A DNA stretch of 64,000 bases from Marthasterias glacialis (GCA_911728455.2 OU452239.1:8742192-8806191), one strand, 5' to 3'. Positions 11,375 to 24,061 are shown, numbered from the stretch's first letter. Translations and numbers: made by a program. The notes: generated from the sequence alone by a model not told the origin.

Positions 11375-11628
11375 CATAGAGTTATGTAATAGAACTAGAG
11401 GGTGCACTCGCTATGCCACGCACGGAACTCCACTGACTCACCAAGGGCGAAAATCCCTATGGGCAAATTGCATACGAATGTCCACTTAGAAAATGGCTGC
11501 TGTGTGAACGGATGAGTAACCAGTGTAAATGGATGGTCCGCGCCATTTTTTCAATGGTCAAAAAATGCTCCTTGTCGGGCCGTGTCGCATGGTTTGTACG
11601 CCCTCTAGTTCTTATATATAACTCTATG
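11375..11628. mobile_element. hAT-type MITE with perfect 8-bp target duplication
   Basis: The left end starts CATAGAGTTATGTAATAGAA; the reverse complement of the right end starts CATAGAGTTATATATAAGAA, and both continue CTAGAGGG. The flanks are GAGTCAAC at 11367-11374 and again at 11629-11636, an exact 8-bp duplication, as hAT elements make. The element is 254 bp and non-coding. Confidence 0.85.
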
Positions 11629-11639
11629 GAGTCAACTGG

Positions 11640-12530
11640 TACACATACACGCTGCGTCGCCTTACATGTGCACTACACTATTTTTAACACATGACATTGA
11701 CTCCCAACATGACGCAACGCTTTTTTGGATAATGACATCAGGTGAATTGGGTCAATAGATCTTGTAGACCATTCCGGTCTGTCAATCAAACTGTGCGCAT
11801 CGACCAATTGGATCACGCCTTTTGGTCATGTGACCTCGGTCAAACTCGGTCACACGTGCAGCATAAACGTACACAAACTAAAGTGTGTGGGCGGGTTTTG
11901 TTGCCAAAAACGGAACGGTCGATTCAGAGTCCATAAAAAGTTAGTCAGGTGCCCTGTATACAGAGCAACAGTGAAACACGCTAAGGCCTATCATTCCACG
12001 CATAATGAACCATAAATACAAATTCTCAATCAACAAGTGGCCATGTTTTCTTTGACCTTCCAGCCTCGATTTGAATCAGTTTATTTGAAAAAGAGATACA
12101 CTAGATGGCAATTCAATGACTTTGTACATAGGATTATTCAATGTTGTTATTATTTCAATGCAAAAGTTCAATATTTTATAAACAGCAGACTACGCATTGG
12201 TGCATGCATGGTAACACTCCACGACGATTGGTGCTGACATGTTAATTCCTGTATATATGTAGACACAAATTTGAGCAATATTTCATCATCTTATTATTTG
12301 TGGTGAGACCGTGAGTAAGATCGTCAACTGCAAGCTATATTAATGTTTAAATACACTTCGATTACTTGACTACAAAAGAAACTTGGTTTATCCCGTGAGG
12401 TGGACCATTTTTTAAATTTTGTTTGTTTTGTTTTATTTTTTTTTTTAAATAGTTTATGCTTTGTAAATTAATCTTTTAAATTTGCTTAAAAATTTAATCA
12501 TTGCCTGTGATCATGTCGTAGCTTGTCGAG
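11640..12530. other. Intergenic, no gene seen
   Basis: There is a palindrome-like GGTCATGTGACC near 11824 and a CCAATTGG nearby, both of which could bind transcription factors, but nothing anchors them to a gene. Confidence 0.5.
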
Positions 12531-12772
12531 GCCGAGTGTTAGAGCGTCGAACTCAAGATCTGATGGCCAAGTCATCAGAGTGTGAGTTCGAATCCCCGTC
12601 GTGACACCTGTGTTCTTAAGCAAGACACTTAAGTAAGATTGCTTCTCATCACCAAGGAGTAATTAAATAGATAACTTTGAGGGTAAAGATTGTTGATATG
12701 AATGGTTAGCAACCCGTGCACCAATTTGCCCGCTGGTGCAGTAGTAATAGTGTAAGCCGCTTAACGTTGACA
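12531..12772 (+). mobile_element. tRNA-head SINE
   Basis: The head (GAGGCCGAGTGTTAGAGCGT, then a B box GAGTTCGAATCC near 12585) is followed by the body AAGCAAGACACTTAA. Its 3' half (GTTAGCAACCCGTGC) is shared with the SINE at 32039-32660. The copy has decayed. Confidence 0.65.
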
Positions 12773-12779
12773 TTTCTAT

Positions 12780-13974
12780 CACTATCATTATTGTATTGTA
12801 GCTAGAAAATGAGAAGAAATTAGGCTTTACCAAATCAACCAAGCTGTCGCTTCGGCACTCAATAACTCCAGACAAATGTACGTGTGGAGGTGTCCATGAC
12901 AGCGGAAGAGTAGCCTATTTTCAAACTTTTGGGACTTTTGAGCTGCTTCAGCAGAAAAAGCTGCCGAAGACAAATTATTTCTTATTCACCAGACTAAGAT
13001 AACCATCCAATTTATCATGTCACATATACAGTCAGTGACCTGTTTCCTGGTATGACTTGTTCGGCAACATCTTCTGCTTTAAGCAGCTATGAAAGGTGGT
13101 CCAGTTAAAATCTAGCAGTTTTTCTTTCGCGATTCCCCCCCCCCCGAATACTACCTGTGTGACATGAAGAATATGGATGTCAAAGTATTACTGCCATTAC
13201 CAGTAATCTTAAAAAGTGAATTCCAAGTTTATTAAAATAAAGGTTATCATTACTACAGTGTATTAATAATTTGGAACAACCAAGGTATAAAATATACCAA
13301 CTTATAAACATTATTTATTACTAAATTTTCTTGATAATGATAATTTCCAGTGTACAAAATCTATCGATATTGTCATTGTTTCAATCGGCGCTTTTGCAAT
13401 ACCCTCTTAAACACGTGCTGTTAAAAACAACTTTAATATATTATAAATGTAAATGTAACTTATTTGTATCAGAACTGCTATTTATTTATAGAGTTATTTA
13501 TTCAATACTGACCAACTGTGTCAGTAATTCTTAAGAAGACTGTGTATATTGACCTTCTAAGGAAGTTACTTGTGCTTTATTTATGAGTCAGCTTTTAAGA
13601 GTTTAATTTAAAGATGGTTTGAGACTCGTTACATTTCACGATTACAAAAGACACCTTAGACTGGACATCCTGCAGGCACAAAGTGTTAACATCTCAATAA
13701 AAGAAGGCATTATTAAGTGCGCCAGTTTTGCAAATGACAGTGTACAAAGTGTGTCAACTGGTGAGCAATACTGTATTTAAGCATCATGGGGTGGAGCCAC
13801 ATCTCAAAAACTCATTCAGCAGTTACAATAGTTTACTGTACCAAACGTAAAACTTGACTTTTGACTAACACCTGAATAGCATCTTGCCTGCCCGGAAATG
13901 CTCTGAAATTGTCAAAGTCATTTTATGACCAAGGTTATGGTCTTTAGACTAATCCGAGCAGCTAGTTCACCAGC
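12780..13974. other. Intergenic, no gene seen
   Basis: A/T-rich, with a poly-C run at about 13136-13145. No open frame with convincing composition and no repeat I recognise. Confidence 0.55.
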
Positions 13975-14131
13975 GTTTACACCTCCACCGCAGCGATGGC
14001 TGCCGCACGCGCGCCCTGACGCACACTCACTGTGAATCCTCCATGCTGATTGGTACATATGCGCGTTGACGCGCTATTGTCGTGTCGCGCGCGCGTGCGG
14101 CGGCCATAGTTGCGGTGGTGTAAAACACCAT
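13975..14131. mobile_element. CpG-rich MITE with ~37-bp inverted repeats
   Basis: The left end reads GTTTACACCTCCACCGCAGC and the reverse complement of the right end GTTTTACACCACCGCAACTA; both continue into TGGCYGCCGCACGCGCG. Outside it the sequence is CACCAGC on the left and CACCATC on the right, a possible decayed target duplication. It is far more CpG-rich than its A/T-rich surroundings. Confidence 0.65.
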
Positions 14132-16490
14132 CAAGGAGCGCTGTTCAGATTAGGGTATACAATCAGAAGCCCGAAAAAAATGCTTGTGGTGCCTCGACCT
14201 ATAGAGCTATTCCTTTTTGACAACGATGACTTTTCACATTATTGAGGGTAAATTTGGAGGCAGAAACTGAAGTTGACATGACCATTTTTATTTATTTATT
14301 TATTTCAAATAGCCTCAGTGAAATGGTTTTAACACTGTTCTGTCTTGCATGGCGTCAATATTCACAATGTTTTCAAGTCTGGGCTGCCATTTGACTTTCA
14401 GAGCTTTCCATTTAGACACCATTATGTTTTCCACCTGTTTGTGAAATGTCTTTGCATTATTTTTATTCAGGATAAAATGTGGAGGCTAAAATTAATGATT
14501 TAATCAATCTTTGTTTCTTAAAAATGTGCCGGCATTAATCTGTTATTTTTTTGATGGCAATGTTCTGCCCTGCATGATGCAAACATTCATAAATTAATAT
14601 TGAATTTTGTAATTAATGTATCATATAATGATAATGGGGACCACAAGTGTAGTTGGCCACTCTAGTTTAAAAATTAAGTAAAACTCTGTGAATAATTTGT
14701 ACATGCTTTTAATTTATCACAAACAAAATTCACCATCTGTAAATCAAGCCAATGTTTCAGAGATTAAGATTACTTTGTTTTTACTCTTGTGCTTTTTGAT
14801 ATCAAAATGAAGTGATAACTTCCAAATAAAATGTTATTCCTATGTAAAAGAAGATTGTGGTAACTTATCAATTCATTGATTTCTCTGAATGCATATTCCA
14901 AAACCTTTATTCTATTATGTTACTTTTCAACTATTGGTCCCAAAGGTTAATTTAAGTGACTTGACATCCCAGATTTAAAGCAACTATTTACAAATCGTTT
15001 TACGTTTATAGAGAAAGAACAAGATTGTTAACTCCTTGTATCGAGAAAATTACTTATAGTTTCAATGTGAAATCCGACTTCCTTCAAAGTGTATACTAGA
15101 ACCAAACTGCCATGCTAACAAGTGCTGTCATATGAAATATTGCCATCTGTGCAAGAAAACAACATTTGAAGAACTTCCCGCCCACACACACGTACACACA
15201 AAAACAAAGCAAAATAAACTTTGTTTTGATTGCACAATCTATAATATTATACAAACTCGCATACAATTCCTGACAAAACACACAAAACTAAAAACAGATT
15301 CTTTTGATTCGATGACCCTTCCAAAGGTTGATTGGATTACATTGTTTTGACTTAATTCCAGAGAGTCTTTTACATAATTTATTTATCCAAAAACCAATCA
15401 TATAAAATACCCGCCAGGGACAATTTTGTTTAACAGTGAAATACGGCAAAACAGAGGTCTGGTTCATGCTTGATTGTTCACTCAATTATTAGTGATAAGA
15501 CTTGGAAGGACAGAGTCAAGGCAAAGGCCGGATGCCTAAGATGTCTTCAAAGAGCATGCTAAGATGAACAGCACAAGTGGAAACCTCTTGAGAAGCTGCA
15601 GATAAACAAAACATGCACGGAGGAAGCAGAGATGTAGAGTGGTTTGGCGAATCAATACAGAGGAAATTTATGCTAACTCCACTCCATCTTGGGAAAGGAT
15701 CTGCTATGTAGGTGTCCTAAAAAAGAGAAGGGAAAGTAGAGAGAGAAAAAAAATGAACAAAGTACCATTTTCCTGGATGGTGCATGGGTATTTTCAAACG
15801 ACCCTCTGTTCTGGAGAAGTCTGTCTTTGACAAACCAATTCTCTCTCCCTCCCTGAGTAGAGACCATTATTATGCTGCCATAATCTTGGTTATGTTCCTT
15901 GTACTCAACAAAGGTAATGAGAGCAACTATTCACTGTACAAAAAGGAACCAGACTACTTCCCCTTCCAGCCTCGGTTTTGTTACAATGATTTGTGAATGG
16001 GAGAGATTCAAGATGGCTTTACCATGATAAAGGTCTATTATATCGCACATCTCTTCGCACGAAATTATACCAGACAGACAAACTTCCAAATTACTTTGTG
16101 TTACTGCCTGATATTATTTCTAACTCTTCATCCTAAGACATTCTACTTAATTTGATCTTGGTTATGAAACTTCGTTTTCCGGAACGACACTATATTCATT
16201 CATTGATCACTCATTGAATTGTAGGCCTATATTTCCTTCAAAAAGTGCATTATGTCCCTTCTTCAAGAAGCAATAGTTCTTAGAAAGGTTAACTTCCCCT
16301 TTGGACAATGGCGTCTCTTATTTCTTTGAGCAAACGAACAAAGGGTTTGCGATTTATCATCCATGGATGGTTGAGATTTATCAAATCTTCATGGTTGCTA
16401 TTCAACTATTACGGTAGTTTGATTTCATTAGATACATCAGAACTTGATTAATTTCTTTTTTTGCTCTCTATTCAGTAACCTCTTAAGTTA
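14132..16490. other. Intergenic, no gene seen
   Basis: A/T-rich sequence. Short open frames near 15640-16000 have no recognisable domain, no family composition and no convincing splice context. Nothing repeated within the window was noticed here. Confidence 0.5.
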
Positions 16491-16649
16491 CTATGCCTAA
16501 CCCAAGTCAAATGCGTTCGCAATCCAGCCATCGTAACGGATTCTACAATGTCTTCGGACCCGCACCGGCAAAATTTGTAAACACCTTTCGAAACAAACAA
16601 CAGAGCAGTTGGGTCACTTGCTTTGTTGTTTTTCTTTTGTAGCGCCACG

Positions 16650-16805
16650 AATGCCGTTCATTGGTTGGAGGGCGGTGTGCGCATTATAAATATTCATGAA
16701 TACATTACTAGTAATTATCTGAAACTAATTTTGTGGGCTGTTCAATAAGTTCGCCTTTTGCTGCCACTCTGATAGTTTCCTTTATTGATATTAAAAAGGT
16801 GAGTA
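16650..16805 (+). promoter_or_regulatory. Promoter-like cluster (CCAAT, GC box, TATA)
   Basis: An inverted CCAAT box (CATTGGTTGG), a GGGCGG box and TATAAATATTCATGAATA lie within about 50 bp from 16658. About 110 nt after the TATA there is a donor-like AAAAAG|GTGAGT at 16798. Spacing is what a TATA promoter with a short untranslated first exon would show. No coding exon can be tied to it; the nearest + strand gene starts 21 kb away. Confidence 0.3.
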
Positions 16806-17400
16806 GCAGAGGTTTCATTGCTTCTTTTACTTTATAATGGCTACTAACAAGACAACGAGACGAGAATCCCGAAAAGCTTCAATTTGAGGTTCATGAGTCG
16901 CAGCGCAGTTTCAGTTTCTTACACCATTTTTATGCCAAGATTAGTCGATTGAATGATTGTGTGTGTTTTTTTTAAACATGTTACTGTTCTTCTGTTTTCC
17001 TTCGTTGTTCCTGTGCGTTGTCTACCCTTTTAGTGAATGCGGAGTTACTGGAAGGATTCTTACCCAACGCACTGTCTGGATTTGTCTAGTTTGAACTTTT
17101 TCAGTGGCTTTTATTGTTGTGTTTGCTGGAATGAATAAATACAAAATACTATTCTTATATATGGTGGGGAAAACTAATTTAAAAGTGAATTGAATCACAT
17201 TGAATTCCAAGTTCGTTTTTTGGAAAGAAAAGTAAAATGGTTAGGCCCGCTTACATCTTAAAGACAGTGAAAGGAAATGATACTGGAGCCCTAACATATT
17301 TTGGGGAAACAACTTGCGAGCCAACATTTTATGAAATTAAAACATTTGTTTATCTCTATTCTTGTGAAAAAATGTAAGCAAGTTACCTTTTGATGTTGTA

Positions 17401-17490
17401 AAAAAACAAACAAACAAACAGACAAACAAACAAACAAACAAACAAACAAACAAACAACCCAATCAACAAACCAACAAACAAACATACAAC
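17401..17490. repeat. CAAA microsatellite
   Basis: A run of CAAA units with one CAGA variant, decaying into CAAC at the right end. Confidence 0.9.
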
Positions 17491-17499
17491 CAAAACAAC

Positions 17500-19250
17500 A
17501 CACTTTTACTTTTGTTGATTAAGAATTCAACTCCTTACTTCTAAACTAAAAGCCTGGAATATCACAGTTGAGTGATCATGGATCATGTCCTTGTCTTAGA
17601 GAGTGTGCGATTTATTTTAGAAATGACTTTACTTCTGTTTGTGCCTGAAATGCAAATTCAAACTACTTCTGATACTAAAAGCCAGCTATGTCACAGTTGA
17701 GTGAACATGACCTTGTTTGGAAGAGCTTTTTGTTGGCTGAGTGAGAGAGCGAGTATGTGACTTTTGTTCTATAGGGGCGTGATTGCCACGGTTGAATGGG
17801 CTTGTCATTCTTGCTTGTAACGCAGCCAAAAACCATTGCAGTGTCAGCTAGCAAGAGGGTTAGATCATGGAGGACCTCCATGGTTTAAATGTACAGGACC
17901 TTCAAGTGGATGTTTTTTGAACGATCTTAAAAAACTGGGTGAGGAGGAATCGCGGTTGCCGTTTCAATGGAAAACATTCCATGTAAGTAATTGTGAAGTC
18001 GTTGTTGGAAAAAAAATTCCATATCCGAATGTCACTTTCTAGGGGATTTTACTAATGGATGTTGGACTTAATTGATGTTGTCCTCTATTTCCTTTTTTTA
18101 ATGCCTAAAAACCTATATTTTTTAATATTCCTCTTGAGGAATTGGTACAGTAGCTAAAACGTAATTATTTTGACCTTCAACAAGGAAAACGCAAGCGAAC
18201 ATTTCATCGCGCGGCCGGAAATCTCGCGCACTCATGCCCAAAGAAACTGAAATGGTAATTGGAGAATAGCGTTGTCAAGACCACCACGGTAGACCCCAAA
18301 ATGGCTTCTTTTTCACGATTTCAACATTTTGAAACTGTTCAAAGTGCCTGGTCCTCTCTGTATACATTTTGTCAACCTTTCTGGACAGGTAACGATATAA
18401 TTTGAACGAAATTAAGGGAGATCAAGTCGGACGGCATTTTTAGTTTGATAAGGGAACATTCAAGATTAGAAATGTCTTCATACAATATTAACTCTCTGTT
18501 CAGTTCCTGCACCGCCCGAGGCTTCTAAAAAGATGGTCTGATAGTTTGCTAGACACTTGAAGTAAATTAACAGAATAAACGTTTAAAATCAATACATAAA
18601 TATCAACATTTTACGGAAATAGTAATTTACTAATGTTTTGTCGTTTTCGTTACTATTGTCGTTGACTAACTTACTAAATTTAAATTTGGAAGTAATAACT
18701 CGCAAGGGAACAATAGTGCCACTCATCAACAGCTAGTGGTAATATTTATGCCGATTATTATATTTTTAATGAGCATGTTAAAATGAACACAATAGTTTTG
18801 GGGAATTACGTGGAATCTTGCACATATCAGATGTTTTAGTATCATTGTGATAAAAGAAAACTATCGTTTTGGTTGTTGTTGGCAAGAACCAGAATGGGGG
18901 GGGGGGGGGGGGGGAGGGGGAGGGGGGAAGAGGTCGGTGTTTTGCTGAAGTATCCAACAAAATAGATAGACCAGAGGCTGAGTTCACTCTGAGGGATAAT
19001 TTTCTTGACCATTGCAGTGTTTCAGAAAGAAAGCTTTCTCTGAACAGATTTGCTTTTTTTGAACCATTCCAGTCAAGTATCACCTTTAGCACAAATTGAT
19101 TAAAAGAAAGGCAATTCTAAATTTTGATTCAAAAATAATAATACTATGGGAATGGTGTGTTCCAATGAGAGCTTAAAATAATTTGTTTGGACAGGCTTGA
19201 TTAAAAAATATAGGATTTAAAAAAAGGTTATGCCTATCTTTTTTCAAACA
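17500..19250. other. Intergenic, no gene seen
   Basis: It includes a poly-G run at about 18896-18925. A short frame from 18301 (MASFSRFQHFETVQSAW) has a good start context and a donor-like GACAG|GTAACG at its end, but it is only 34 codons and I cannot assign it. Confidence 0.5.
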
Positions 19251-20430
19251 AAACAAAGTATTTTTATATCAAAACATTACAAAAAATTCAAATTGTTTAT
19301 TCACTTTCTAAGTGGGATGATGAAAACGGCCACAGTCGAACACAAATAGCCCTTGGGTTGTGTATAAGTTACAGTTAAATCTTTCCTCAAAAAGGTTTTT
19401 ACCAAATGAAGTACAACTCATTCCATGTAAAGCAGCGGCCAAAACAATTACAATAGCCGATTACTGATCGACTTAGGCCTAATTCAGAATGGCCTAGACT
19501 TTTAAATGCAGCAAAATAAGAGGGACAACTTAAATACAATATTAAAATAGCCACAGAAAGCACCCATCTCTTGAAGACTTTTATTAGCTAAAATGAATGG
19601 ATGATAAAAACTACCACCCAAAAACAGCAATACATTTCCCATTATAACAGCGGACCAACGGCTGTTGAATGCTTGAAGCAAATGAAACTAAATACATCAA
19701 TACATTTTTAAAAAGCAGCCGTAGATGACACAAACTTCCCAAGTTGTAATCTACCTGCTGCCTATCAAATTGACTCTTTGTGGTACTAAAATAATGATGG
19801 ACAGGATCAATTTTATTTCTATCTTGCAATAAACAAAGTATTTTTATATCAAAACATTTCAATAAATTCAAAATATTTATTCACTTTCTGAGTGGGATGA
19901 TGAACACGGCCACAGACGAACACAAAATAGCCGTTTGGTTGTACATTTGTTAGAGTTAAATCTTTCCTCAAAAAGGTTTTTAACAAATGAAGTACAACTA
20001 ACTCCATGAAAAGCAGCGGGCAAAACAATTACAATAATAGCCAATCACTGTTCGACTTAATTCAGGATGGCCTAATTTAGAATGGCCTAGACTTTTGAAT
20101 GCAGGAAAATAAGATGGGCAACTTAAATACAATATTACAAATAGCCACAGAAAGCATCCATCTCTCGAAGAGTTTTAGCTGAAATGAATGGATGCCCATA
20201 TCAAAACAAAACAAAAACACACTTCTCATTATATTCAGCAGATCAACGGCCGTTGGATGCTTGAAACAAATGAAAATAAATAAATAAATACATACAATTA
20301 AAAAAAAACAGCCGTAGATGACACAAGCTTCCCAAGTTGTAACCTACCTGCTGACTGTAAAACTGGCGTATAATTGACTCTTTGTGGTACTGAAATAATG
20401 ATCGACAGGATCAATGTTATTTCTATCATT
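19251..20430. repeat. Tandem duplication, 580-bp unit x 2
   Basis: AAACAAAGTATTTTTATATC begins at 19251 and again at 19831. The two units then stay collinear to GATCAATKTTATTTCTATC, with scattered substitutions and small indels throughout. The unit has no open frame and resembles no element family I know. Confidence 0.85.
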
Positions 20431-20991
20431 CTCCCACGCTGCCTTAAAGCTTCGCAATGCATGAACACAAAATCACAGTACTTCAAACAGCCGCGGGGAA
20501 AAGGCAAAATTCGATTCCAGTCAATTATTTCTCACAGTGTTCCCAGTTTGTCTGTGGCTGACTCCCAGCATCTAGGCCGACAGTCAACATCCATGCTAGG
20601 AATACGCCAATGACTGAGCTCGTGTGCATCCGATATTAACACTCCCACTAAATTGCTACACACAAAAACTTCTCACCCATCTTCAGGTTGCCAGCATTCG
20701 ACAACTGCTCTCTATTTGAAGCTGTTGGTGGTTTTACAAGCAGTCCTACAGTAAGATTTCTGGATACTACCATTCAAGATACTACTCTGTCATGGTATGT
20801 CCATAATTTCTGATGACGTTTTCTTATAAATTATGTTTGTTATGTTTAACGGTAGAGAACATTGTTTTAGCTGTATAATTAATGCTGATAATGTTGCACG
20901 ACTGTTGCTTTTTTGCTGTCGGCCTGCAGAATTTATACTGATCGTGTTGCACAAAAACTGCCGCTACTTAGGTGCATACCTGCAAAGTTTA

Positions 20992-21235
20992 TTCTCTCTA
21001 AATGTTAAAGAGTGGGGAAAAACACTCGTTTTGTCTGCCATACCACTTTTGCAAAGAGCCACATGGTGGACAACTCTTTTTATAGTAAAATACGGGTATT
21101 TTCAACTTGAATAAGGGTGAAGCTCACTCCAATTTCAGTCAAAAAGGGTGATGCACAGTGAGTTTCACTCTGAAAAGAGCCGAGATGGCACCTCCCCAGT
21201 GAGAGGGTGAATTGTTCACCCTTTTTTAGAAAGTA
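20992..21235 (-). mobile_element. MITE family 'CTCTTTTACATT', copy 1
   Basis: Its left end (TTCTCTCTAAATGTTAAAGA) and interior (AGAGCCACATGGTGGACAAC, GTGATGCACAGTGAGTTTCA) match the reverse of copy 2 at 22981-23226. The right inverted repeat is decayed. Confidence 0.7.
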
Positions 21236-21489
21236 TGATGTTCCACAAAAACTGTTGCTATTTATCTCGCTTTACCGGAATCAAAATAATGCGTCAGACA
21301 ACTAATTGGCGACATTTCTGGTATTGAAGTAAAATGTTTCTCATATAGAAATGTTACCAACAGCGAAAAGATAGGGGAAACCTGCCGTCACTTTAGTCAA
21401 TGACTGAGCTCAAGTGTCCTTCGGAAACACTCCACTAATGCTAGATATCAAAACATCTCACTTCTGTTGCTCGTGTTTTGTTTGCCTAT

Positions 21490-21969
21490 GGCAGTGAACA
21501 AAATTCTCTCTGACCTGCTGAGATCACTTCACTGGCTGCCAGTAAAGGAAAGAATCAATTTTCAAGATACTTCTGTGTGTTTATAAATGTAATCATGGGT
21601 CAAGCTCCAAAATACCTCGCAGAGAAGACCTCTTCCTGTACAACTCTGTTAATTCTGACGGCCGTAGAAAGCTCCGCTCCGCATCTCCGATGTCACTAGC
21701 TTGGTTGTTCCTCGCTCCCACAAAAAGGCTGGAGACAGTCAACTTTTTCGCTGCTGCTCCTAAGCTTTGGAACCAACTGGCCCGTGACATCAGAGGAGCG
21801 TCGTCTACTCCGGTCTTCAAGCGCTCTCTCAAAACATTCCTGTTTCCGAGAGAGTGAACACCAGTAGTTCCCGATTGCTGTGCTAATTTTTTCCCCTTTC
21901 TTTTCTAGGATTTTCCTGTGAGGCGCTGTGTTTATTGTAGAGCTCCCTATATATAAATGTTTACTAGTA

Positions 21970-22007
<38 letters not shown>

Positions 22008-22008
22008 T
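21490..22008 (+). mobile_element. 5'-truncated CR1/L2-like LINE fragment with ATT tail
   Basis: Conceptual translation gives the C-terminus of a CR1/L2-type reverse transcriptase: LRSLHWLPVKERI, later LRSASPMSLAW, FFAAAPKLWNQLARDIRG and FKRSLKTFLFPRE, then a stop near 21858. These match the family's usual LHWLPV / LWNSLP / FKxxLKTxLF end. One frame shift lies inside the fragment. It ends in CTATATATAAATGTTTACTA and an ATT run (21960-22008), the 3' tail of this LINE class. The RT core is absent, so it cannot move. Confidence 0.8.
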
Positions 22009-22715
22009 TATCTTAAGGTTGCCGGCACTCGAACACTGCTGTCTATTTGAAGCTGTTGTTGGTTTTACAAGCAGTCCTACAGTAATACTTCTGGTTGCCG
22101 TTCAAGATACTACTTTGTCATGGTAAGTCCATAATTTCTGCTGATATTTTCATGTTGGTTATGTTTAATATTATAGACAATTGTCAAATGATTCAGCTGA
22201 AGGCCTGCCTAATTTATACTGATAATGTTACACGAAAACGTTTGCTACTTCGCTGCCGGTCTGCATAATTTGCACTGATAATGTTGCACACAAACTGCCG
22301 CTTTTTATCTCACTTTACCCCCAACAGCTTCTGTAGCAAAAAATTAAGGGAAACCTGCCCCAAATTTACAATTTACAGAAATGAGCATGTGCGTACCAAA
22401 GGGTAGGCTTGTGTTCCCCAGGAGTGCCATGCCGATGTGTTAAAAATGATCTTATTTTGGTTGTCATACATAGGAAAAACAATCAATTGAAATTTACCCA
22501 GTCTGTGTGGTTTATTGCTTGGTATTTAAAATAATAAAAATCGCATCACCCGTATGGTGATCCCCATGGTGCCGCTTCCCAGGTTACCGGTATAGAGCTA
22601 GCCCTAAGGTTGTATCGTGTAATGTGGTGTGATCTCTGGCTACAGTCACCTGTTGAACGGCTTTTGACTGGCACCCCTGAACAAAGCTATCGACACAATA
22701 GGGGAGACCGCCAGC

Positions 22716-22850
22716 ACTACGGCTGGATAGCTCAGTTGGTAGAGCGTTGGTACGTTTAGCCGGTGGTCGCAGGTTCGAATCCCGCTCCACTCTTTTTTTA
22801 TTATTTTTTTTTATAGTTCACCCCAAAATGTATTTAAAAATCTTTGTCCG
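22716..22850 (+). mobile_element. tRNA-Lys-like SINE
   Basis: The head GGATAGCTCAGTTGGTAGAG and B box AGGTTCGAATCC look like a tRNA. However, the acceptor halves do not pair, the anticodon stem is mostly wobble pairs, and base 33 is not T. The tail GTTCACCCCAAAATG is shared with the copies at 10.1 kb and 33.3 kb. A SINE, not a tRNA gene. Confidence 0.75.
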
Positions 22851-22980
22851 GTCAGTTTTTATGGAAAGGAACGTTTAGCTAGGGGAATGAAAGGAGGTCG
22901 GTTGTTCTGTTAAGCATTTGATTTTGTATTTGACACAAGTCCCCTCTTGAAGCCCCATCACCACACCAGCAGAAAACGTG

Positions 22981-23226
22981 TACTCTTTAAATGTAAAAGA
23001 GTGAACATTTCACTCGCTTGACAGAGTTGTGTCAGTTTGGCTCTTTTGAGAGTGAAACTCACTCTTCACAACTGTTTTTTGAGTGAAAGTGGGGGTGAAT
23101 TTCACTCTGAATCTAGTGAAAGTACATGTTGTCTACTCTAAAAGAGTTGTCCGCCATGTGGCTCCTTGCAAGAGTGGTATGCGGACAAAAAGAGTGGGTT
23201 TTTCACTCTTTTACATTAAGAGAGTA
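22981..23226 (+). mobile_element. MITE family 'CTCTTTTACATT', copy 2 (most complete)
   Basis: The left end TACTCTTTAAATGTAAAAGA and the reverse complement of the right end TACTCTCTTAATGTAAAAGA form an inverted repeat of about 25 bp that begins with TA. This suggests a TA target site, as in Tc1/mariner or PIF families. GAGTGAAA motifs occur repeatedly inside. Related copies are at 20992 and 47518. Confidence 0.75.
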
Positions 23227-23229
23227 TAG

Positions 23230-24060
23230 TAGTAACCTAATTTAACTTTGGTTCCTCTCAGATATAAACTCTATTTTAATGTTTCTTTTAATTCCATTGG
23301 CCGAGTGATACATTTTACCCGTTTAAGACTTAGTATTGTTTACCTGCTTTTCACAAGCCCCAACACCTAGCAGTTGAATTTCTTCAAACACCATATTTCT
23401 AGGTTTTTTTTGTTTCGTTTTTTTCTTTTCTTCGATCGTTGTTTATGTCTTCTCTTTGACAGGCGTTAATTGCAACCCACATCCAGCTCTATATTAGTAT
23501 ATGTACAGTGTACAGTGTACAGTGTATATGTACAATGCACATATCCGTACACAATATTTGTTTTACACAGCCCGTGTGAGCGACTAGTAGGTCGGTATCT
23601 TTCTCCCTTCAGAAAAACAAAATCAATAAGTAGGGCTCCGCAAATTGACTTAATGGAGGTGTCCAGCTAATGAATTCAGACACTTTTTTCTTGGGATGGA
23701 GTAAAGACAAATTCATATATTTTTCATCTTTATTTTATTATGGAGCTAACGCAAAGAAAAGGGGGAAATCGGCCAATCTGCTGCGTGCCTGTAAACCGAA
23801 TAGATTTCCACAAACTACATGAGAATTAGCGTCCTTTGTAAAAAAAAAAAAAAAAAAAAACATTTCCTGTTGTGTTATATTTATCATTGTCCATGTTTGT
23901 TTATAAAGACAAGTCAAGGTCTCATATTTATAGAATTGCAAAACACAAGGGATTTCCACAATTTTTTCATTCAGCTTTGGAGCTGGATGTATCTAAAGCC
24001 TGCATGCGTAAGAAATGTTAGTGAAGGATGGCTGATGGCGGTCTTGTGCCCAAGCAATCA
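23230..24060. other. Intergenic, no gene seen
   Basis: It contains a short TACAGTG repeat near 23505-23525 and poly-A at about 23840-23860. No gene signal. Confidence 0.55.
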
Positions 24061-24061
24061 G

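Larger units (their letters stand above)
20540..22370. repeat. Duplicated segment with nested insertions
   Basis: The stretch from about 20683 (GGTTGCCAGCATTCGACAAC) recurs from about 22012 (GGTTGCCGGCACTCGAACAC). They share GTTTTACAAGCAGTCCTACA and GTCATGGTAWGTCCATAATT. The first copy is interrupted by a MITE (20992-21235), since flanking text continues on both sides of it. A LINE fragment lies between the copies. Confidence 0.7.

Noticed and set aside
16493-16642. 49-codon small open frame after an acceptor-like TATTCAG
   Set aside because: Composition looks unremarkable, no family is recognisable, and no upstream exon is found. Could be chance.
18301-18405. 34-codon frame MASFSRFQHFETVQSAW with good start context
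   Set aside because: Too short to judge, with no second exon or conserved motif; noted only because a donor-like site lies near its end.
22720-22795. tRNA-Lys gene
   Set aside because: Acceptor halves do not pair, base 33 is not T, and the flanking tail is shared with three other SINE copies.
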